NCBI RefSeq assembly: GCF_030652775.1
Contig: NZ_JAUSPS010000070.1
Span: forward strand, 1-64,000
Source of the DNA: Acetobacterium sp.
GTDB taxonomy: Bacteria; Bacillota; Clostridia; Eubacteriales; Eubacteriaceae
DNA: 64,000 bases
Direction: 5' to 3'
Position 1 is the stretch's first letter; each line of letters opens with the position of its first letter. The translations under genes were made by a program, and so were the position numbers. Below the pieces are notes generated by a model that saw only the letters and a list, made by a program, of their open reading frames with translations, ran no database searches and was not told where the DNA came from. Of the stretch, positions 59,988 through 64,000 are shown one piece after another.

Positions 59988-60626
59988 ATGGAAAATTTAT
60001 CGATCCGCAACCAGGAGAAGCAAAAAAAGGAATCTTTCATCATCGATTCGGCTGATCATTTATTTTCGCTGTCCGGCTACGAAGCGACCACCATGAATGA
60101 CCTGGCCCAAGCGACAAATCTGACCAAACGCACCCTGTATAAATATTTTGTGAACAAGGATGATCTTTTCTTTGCGGTCATTTTGAACGGCTATCAGAAA
60201 CTCTGGCGGGAGATCAGTTGTGAATGCGAAAAAGGCCAAACCGGACTCGCAAAGCTTGAGCTTTCCTGCGCTGCTTTTTATGCATTTTATTGCAGAGAAC
60301 CAGGGGTATTGTCCTTGATGGGCAAAATCGGACGGGTTAGATCCCAAAATGCCGATATAGAACTACCCTATCAAGCGCAATTCTATGCCCATAATAAAAT
60401 TATGTTTGCGGCTATCAACCAGATTTTTGTACTGGGCAAAGCGGATGGGAGTTTACGAAATGATATCAACGCACCACAATTGATGGGTTCTTTCATCTTT
60501 ACACTAACGGGGTTTTTCTATATGTTCTCTCTTTCCGGTCAATCATATTTGAAATTTCTGGATGTAAAAGAAAATGATTTTATCAAAACCACCCTAAAGT
60601 TATTGATTGATACTGTAAAAAAATAG
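59988..60626 (+). CDS. TetR/AcrR-family transcriptional regulator
   Basis: A 212-aa regulator. The N-terminal TetR helix-turn-helix is clear (about residues 15-62: IIDSADHLFSLSGYEATTMNDLAQATNLTKRTLYKYFVNKDDLF). The C-terminal ligand-binding region (about 70-205) is helical with no close match I can name. The ATG at 59988 follows GAAAGGAAAG; the upstream in-frame ATG at 59964 directly abuts the perfect operator and is less likely. It probably represses itself and the divergent membrane protein via the tandem sites at 59917-59962. Confidence 0.9.
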   Translation: MENLSIRNQEKQKKESFIIDSADHLFSLSGYEATTMNDLAQATNLTKRTLYKYFVNKDDLFFAVILNGYQKLWREISCECEKGQTGLAKLELSCAAFYAFYCREPGVLSLMGKIGRVRSQNADIELPYQAQFYAHNKIMFAAINQIFVLGKADGSLRNDINAPQLMGSFIFTLTGFFYMFSLSGQSYLKFLDVKENDFIKTTLKLLIDTVKK

Positions 60627-60652
60627 AACCGATCCATTGAGCGATAGACTCA

Positions 60653-60708
60653 AAAAAGACCAGTCCCGGCACTAACCCAATGGGTAAAAGCCGGAGCTGG
60701 TCTTTTTA
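60653..60708. terminator. Bidirectional intrinsic terminator
   Basis: Long stem (GACCAG and CCGGC pairing with GCCGG and CTGGTC, one bulge) with A6 on the left and T5 on the right. It ends the TetR transcript on the plus strand. Confidence 0.8.
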
Positions 60709-60760
60709 TGTCATTATTATTGGCGCATAAATTAACAAATATTAATCTGAATAAAAGCAT

Positions 60761-60788
60761 AAAAAAAGTGAGGGTTCCCCCACTTTTT
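60761..60788 (-). terminator. Intrinsic terminator of the DUF4153 gene
   Basis: Minus-strand AAAAAGTGGGGG/CCCTCACTTTTT stem with a two-base loop and seven T, starting at the DUF4153 stop codon. The left side is A-rich, so it may act both ways. Confidence 0.75.
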
Positions 60789-60790
60789 GT

Positions 60791-62593
60791 CTATTTTATA
60801 TGAACCAATACATAAAAATCGCCATTGTACAGCGGTTCTGATCCTGATTTTTCAATGGCTACAAACATCGCTACCAGGGAGATGACGGCCTGGTCATTTT
60901 CCTCGGTATAGGTGGCCTCATCGGCATTTATAAAATCTTTGCTGATCTTGTAATTACCGCTCTGGGAAGTATCAAATTGATCGAATACTTCTTTCATATC
61001 TATCTGCATCAGCTCCTGATCATCTGTATCGGTTAGCACTAATGCCCCAGCAGCACCTGTTTTTGTTCGAGAAAGGGTATACGTTTTTCCAGCTGACTCA
61101 AAGTTGCAGATAATCGGATCCATCTTTTCATCCATCGTATAGAAATTTGCTACCACAAATGTTTCATAATCTGAAATATTAAGGGGTGACTGCTGGTTTA
61201 AATTTAGATAAACCGAATCCTGACGGTATGGATTTTCATCATAGCGATAAAAACCAAAGGTATTATAGAAATCCTCGTAAACATCAAAATCCTCGCCCAG
61301 GTAGGAAATATCTGTAGCGTATTCCATCATAACCAGGTAGTTGACTGAATCAGAGATGATTTTTTTATCCGCTTCGGATAACGATGCGTTGGGACTAATT
61401 GTGTTATTTTCCAACATCTTGTTTTCAACCAGGATATCAGTGAGCCGTCCGGTCTGACTCGTTCGGCTGATGGTAAAGGCGTCTACTGGCGGAATAATGG
61501 AAAACAGTGAAAATCCGATCAACAGCGCTGCGATGATGCCATTTTTACGTACCGCCATAAAACACATCAGAATACCGGAAACAGCAGCAAAAATGCCAAA
61601 GAGAATCACATAGTAGCGACCGTAGGTAATCCCGGTTTCCTGAATTCGCAACAGCGAGGCCGCAATCTGAAACAAGACAATCGGAACCAGCACCTTGGGA
61701 AAGATCTTTCGGAATGATTCGGCCACTTTATTTTCTAGGCTGCTGGCCAGAATATAAATTAGAATAACGGCAATCGCAAAACTCACCAACATCGGTTCCA
61801 GGCGGTTATCGATCCAGAAATCGCCAGTGATATTTCTGGCGATATAAATTATCAGAATAACCGTATATACCGTCAACAGCGGAATGACAATATAGGAGAC
61901 GAGCACCTCCAGAAATTTCGGGCACTGATAGGCTCGGCGAACCTTTTCCCGGTTCTGTTCCAATTGATCTGGAGACCGGTTATTATCCGCAGCACCGGGA
62001 TAAACGGGGATCAGTGAGAGAAAGTAAATTGGTGCAAACAGAATGCCGACACTATTTAAGGTATGCAAATATGATTTATCAGATACTCTAAAAAGAAGCA
62101 GATCAATCGCCGTGATAATCAGGGTGATCCCGGTAAACAACACCCCTGAAAAAAGCAGGGAATTAAAGAAAGCTTTAAAGGCAGCCATAAACCCCTGGTT
62201 GAAGTTGATCTCGCTTTTTATCACCGGAACCCAGATATAAGCAATCAACAGTGCGAAAAGAGCCACTGATGTGCGAATCCAGGTTTCCGTGCTGGTACTG
62301 GTATACTGTCTGACAATCAAAAAATAACCCAGGGTCAGTACCAGACCTAAAGCCATTGCGGCAAGCCGAACGGAAGTCTTGTCAAAAAAACGCTCCCAGG
62401 CAGCCTGGAGGGCAAATCCCAGAAAAGCCCCAACCAGAAAGGTCAGTAAATATCTGGTGTAATCGACCTCCTGATGAATAGCCATGGCATTCACAACCGC
62501 CGCCGCCGCCAGAAAAGCAACGGTGAGTGGATATCGCGATAACGCCTCAACCAGCCCGCTTAATTTTTCCCAGATCTTATCTAAAAGTTTCAT
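60791..62593 (-). CDS. DUF4153 polytopic membrane protein
   Basis: A 600-aa protein with about ten TM helices in the first 400 residues (begins at the membrane with YPLTVAFLAAAAVVNAMAI) and a soluble C-terminal part of about 200 residues that is rich in Asp, Asn and Tyr and probably faces outward. The hydrophobic pattern and segments such as FFNSLLFSGVLFTGITLIITAIDLLLF fit the DUF4153 family, whose function is unknown. The ATG overlaps the TGA of the upstream subtilase gene (ATGA), so the two are translationally coupled. This suggests a role at the envelope together with the secreted protease. Confidence 0.82.
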   Translation of the reverse strand: MKLLDKIWEKLSGLVEALSRYPLTVAFLAAAAVVNAMAIHQEVDYTRYLLTFLVGAFLGFALQAAWERFFDKTSVRLAAMALGLVLTLGYFLIVRQYTSTSTETWIRTSVALFALLIAYIWVPVIKSEINFNQGFMAAFKAFFNSLLFSGVLFTGITLIITAIDLLLFRVSDKSYLHTLNSVGILFAPIYFLSLIPVYPGAADNNRSPDQLEQNREKVRRAYQCPKFLEVLVSYIVIPLLTVYTVILIIYIARNITGDFWIDNRLEPMLVSFAIAVILIYILASSLENKVAESFRKIFPKVLVPIVLFQIAASLLRIQETGITYGRYYVILFGIFAAVSGILMCFMAVRKNGIIAALLIGFSLFSIIPPVDAFTISRTSQTGRLTDILVENKMLENNTISPNASLSEADKKIISDSVNYLVMMEYATDISYLGEDFDVYEDFYNTFGFYRYDENPYRQDSVYLNLNQQSPLNISDYETFVVANFYTMDEKMDPIICNFESAGKTYTLSRTKTGAAGALVLTDTDDQELMQIDMKEVFDQFDTSQSGNYKISKDFINADEATYTEENDQAVISLVAMFVAIEKSGSEPLYNGDFYVLVHIK

Positions 62594-64000
62594 TTTTCAA
62601 TAAAAGGATTAACTATCAAGCCGGGAGCGGCGCTGCCCTTGGGCACAATCTCAATGCGGATGCCTTCGAGTCGATAGCTAAAACCAGCGGTTCCAGCTTG
62701 TTGGCCATTGCTCGCCCAACCCATCCAGCCGACATTCTGGGCATGAACCTGATAATAAACATCAAAAAGATCGGCGTCAGTACCGGTCAGTTCGATGGCG
62801 ATAGCTTCCAATCGCAGCGATTTCCCTGCGGTTCCGCTTAAAGCGCCATCAGCCACAAAATTCTGCCAGCCGATGTTTTGAACATGGGTTTTATATTTCA
62901 CTCCAAGGTCATAGTTTTCGGTAATGGTATTGATCTCAATCGCTTCCAGCCGCAGCGACTTCCCTTCAGTTCCACTGACCGCACCATCAGCAACGAGACT
63001 CTGCCAACCAACATTTTGCACATGGGTTCGATATTCAATGGCAGGTGCCGCTTTGTCTTTCACTACATAATTGACAATCGATTCTTTAACGGTGTTGCCT
63101 TTTCCATCCAGTACCTGCACCGACAGAGTATAGATTCCCGCTACAGTTGGCGTAAAGGTAGCTGTGGCAGTGCTGCTATAATCCTGGATGGAGGTGGTTT
63201 TGCCATTTAAATCATAATAAAATCCGTATTGATAATCACCCTCGCCACCACTGGCAGCGGCGTTCAGGGTAAGCAGTGTTCCCAGCGTTTGCCCGGTTGC
63301 TTTATCAACCGTAAAGGTGTCAATCCTTAATGGATTGCTCGGAGTAACCTTCGCCATGGCGGCATCTAGTTGAATCATGCCATAACCGTAGTAGTCATCT
63401 CGGCCGTTAGCGCCAAAATCCAGCGCCGTTTCTTTAAGCAGGGTTTCAACCTGGGTACTGGTCATCGTGTAATCCGCTGCCATTAAAACTGCACAAGCTC
63501 CGGCTGTGATGGGGCTCGCAAAGGATGTACCGGAGGCTTCTTCATAGGTTCCGTCATGATTTGTCGAATATACTTTGTAGCCGGGCGCACACAAATCAAC
63601 CAAACTGTTGTGCTGAGAAAAATAGGCAATCTTATTGGTATTGTCGGTGGCCCCCACTGAAATGACATTATTATAGGATGCCGGGACCGCCAATTCGCCG
63701 CTGTAATTGGCGTTACTGCCTTCATTTCCGGCTGCCGCCACCAGCACCTTGCCAGCATTAGCAGCATTTTCCACAGCTGTTCGCAAAGCCGATGAAACCA
63801 TATATCCACCAAAACTCATATTGATGACTTTTACATCTGATCGTGCAGCTGCATCATACAAGGCGGCGCAAATATAACCGACATCGAGATTCTTATCGCC
63901 ATCCGACAGGCCGCCAACCCGATACGGCGCCACCTTGATGTTAGCGGCTCCGACGATCCCGGCAATGCCAATACCATTATTGACCACCGCCGCTACACAG
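62590..64000 (-). CDS. Secreted subtilase (S8 family) with three ChW repeats, 5' end outside window
   Basis: C-terminal part (about 469 aa) of a subtilisin-like serine protease; the frame runs off the window edge, so the catalytic Asp, the His motif and the signal peptide are missing here. Seen: the segment just after the His motif (CVAAVVNNGIGIAGIVG), INMSFGG, the oxyanion Asn region AAAGNEGSNANYSG and the nucleophile GTSFASPITAGA. A beta-sandwich Y_Y_Y/Ig-like module (about 215-310) and three ChW repeats follow, each H-x-Q-N-x-G-W plus SLRLEAI. It probably acts on the cell surface or on extracellular proteins. It overlaps the DUF4153 start by 4 bp. Confidence 0.9.
   Translation of the reverse strand, partial: CVAAVVNNGIGIAGIVGAANIKVAPYRVGGLSDGDKNLDVGYICAALYDAAARSDVKVINMSFGGYMVSSALRTAVENAANAGKVLVAAAGNEGSNANYSGELAVPASYNNVISVGATDNTNKIAYFSQHNSLVDLCAPGYKVYSTNHDGTYEEASGTSFASPITAGACAVLMAADYTMTSTQVETLLKETALDFGANGRDDYYGYGMIQLDAAMAKVTPSNPLRIDTFTVDKATGQTLGTLLTLNAAASGGEGDYQYGFYYDLNGKTTSIQDYSSTATATFTPTVAGIYTLSVQVLDGKGNTVKESIVNYVVKDKAAPAIEYRTHVQNVGWQSLVADGAVSGTEGKSLRLEAIEINTITENYDLGVKYKTHVQNIGWQNFVADGALSGTAGKSLRLEAIAIELTGTDADLFDVYYQVHAQNVGWMGWASNGQQAGTAGFSYRLEGIRIEIVPKGSAAPGLIVNPFIEK

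Noticed and set aside
1-64000. CRISPR arrays, tRNA/rRNA genes, complete transposases or prophage genes
   Set aside because: None were seen: no regularly spaced identical repeats, no CCA-type tRNA cloverleafs noticed, and no transposase or integrase motifs in any sizeable frame.

Overview
The window looks like a chromosome segment of a low-to-moderate GC, Gram-positive anaerobe of the class Clostridia, most likely Eubacteriaceae (Acetobacterium-like). The reasons are inferential. Three secreted proteins carry ChW repeats (clostridial hydrophobic repeats with a conserved Trp), there is a butyrate kinase, an FprA-like di-iron (ODP) sensor, ArsA-HSP20 ATPases, strong GGAGG ribosome binding sites, TTG/GTG starts and abundant U-tract terminators. 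I see no rRNA, tRNA, CRISPR array or intact insertion sequence.

Layout. 1-8.1 kb: a transmembrane chemoreceptor, then on the minus strand an ECF sigma factor, a small membrane protein and a bactofilin-like membrane protein, followed by two paralogous lipoproteins and a two-helix membrane protein. 8.2-17.1 kb: a translationally coupled four-gene minus-strand operon (GH16 glucanase, ODP/degenerate GGDEF/receiver sensor, HEAT-repeat glycosyltransferase 2, membrane-anchored glycoside hydrolase-like protein) that reads as an exopolysaccharide synthesis and trimming unit. 17.5-20.4 kb: a P-type cation ATPase behind a yybP-ykoY-type (Mn2+) riboswitch with its own terminator. 20.4-24.7 kb: a papain-like protease with ChW repeats, a small protein, and a cytoplasmic chemoreceptor-type signalling domain fused to a PhnD-like binding domain. 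24.7-30.6 kb: M29 aminopeptidase, butyrate kinase, two ArsA-HSP20 ATPases around a small protein, and a MarR regulator with matching TTCG-N5-CGAA sites at two promoters. 30.8-31.7 kb: a metallophosphoesterase.

31.7-45.7 kb is the accessory core. A complete Wadjet-type (JetABCD) anti-plasmid locus lies in the order D-A-B-C. It follows an SNF2 helicase and a SWIM zinc-finger gene so closely that all six could be one transcript. A 66-bp imperfect direct repeat brackets the four jet genes plus most of a frameshifted helicase/regulator remnant. Upstream are a small protein, a response regulator and a DUF4391 protein with the decayed stump of another gene in front of it.

45.7-54.2 kb: an HD-GYP c-di-GMP phosphodiesterase, a GGDEF diguanylate cyclase, then two diverged copies of a roughly 500-nt minus-strand transcription unit with conserved promoter, 3' block and terminator but no conserved long reading frame. 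I read these as an unrecognised noncoding RNA family. A universal stress protein and a PD-(D/E)XK-like protein lie between the copies. They are followed by a PhoU-like/Pit phosphate transport pair with a PhoP-box-like direct repeat upstream. 54.5-64 kb: a CHAP-ChW wall hydrolase, a MerR-controlled ABC exporter with a 19-bp-spacer promoter, an EcsC protein, a divergent TetR/membrane protein pair sharing tandem operators, a DUF4153 membrane protein and a truncated subtilase with ChW repeats.

The main candidates for something undescribed are the paired noncoding RNAs (48994-49505 and 51766-52248), the SNF2-SWIM-Wadjet arrangement with its flanking repeats, and the O2/c-di-GMP-type sensor embedded in the polysaccharide operon.
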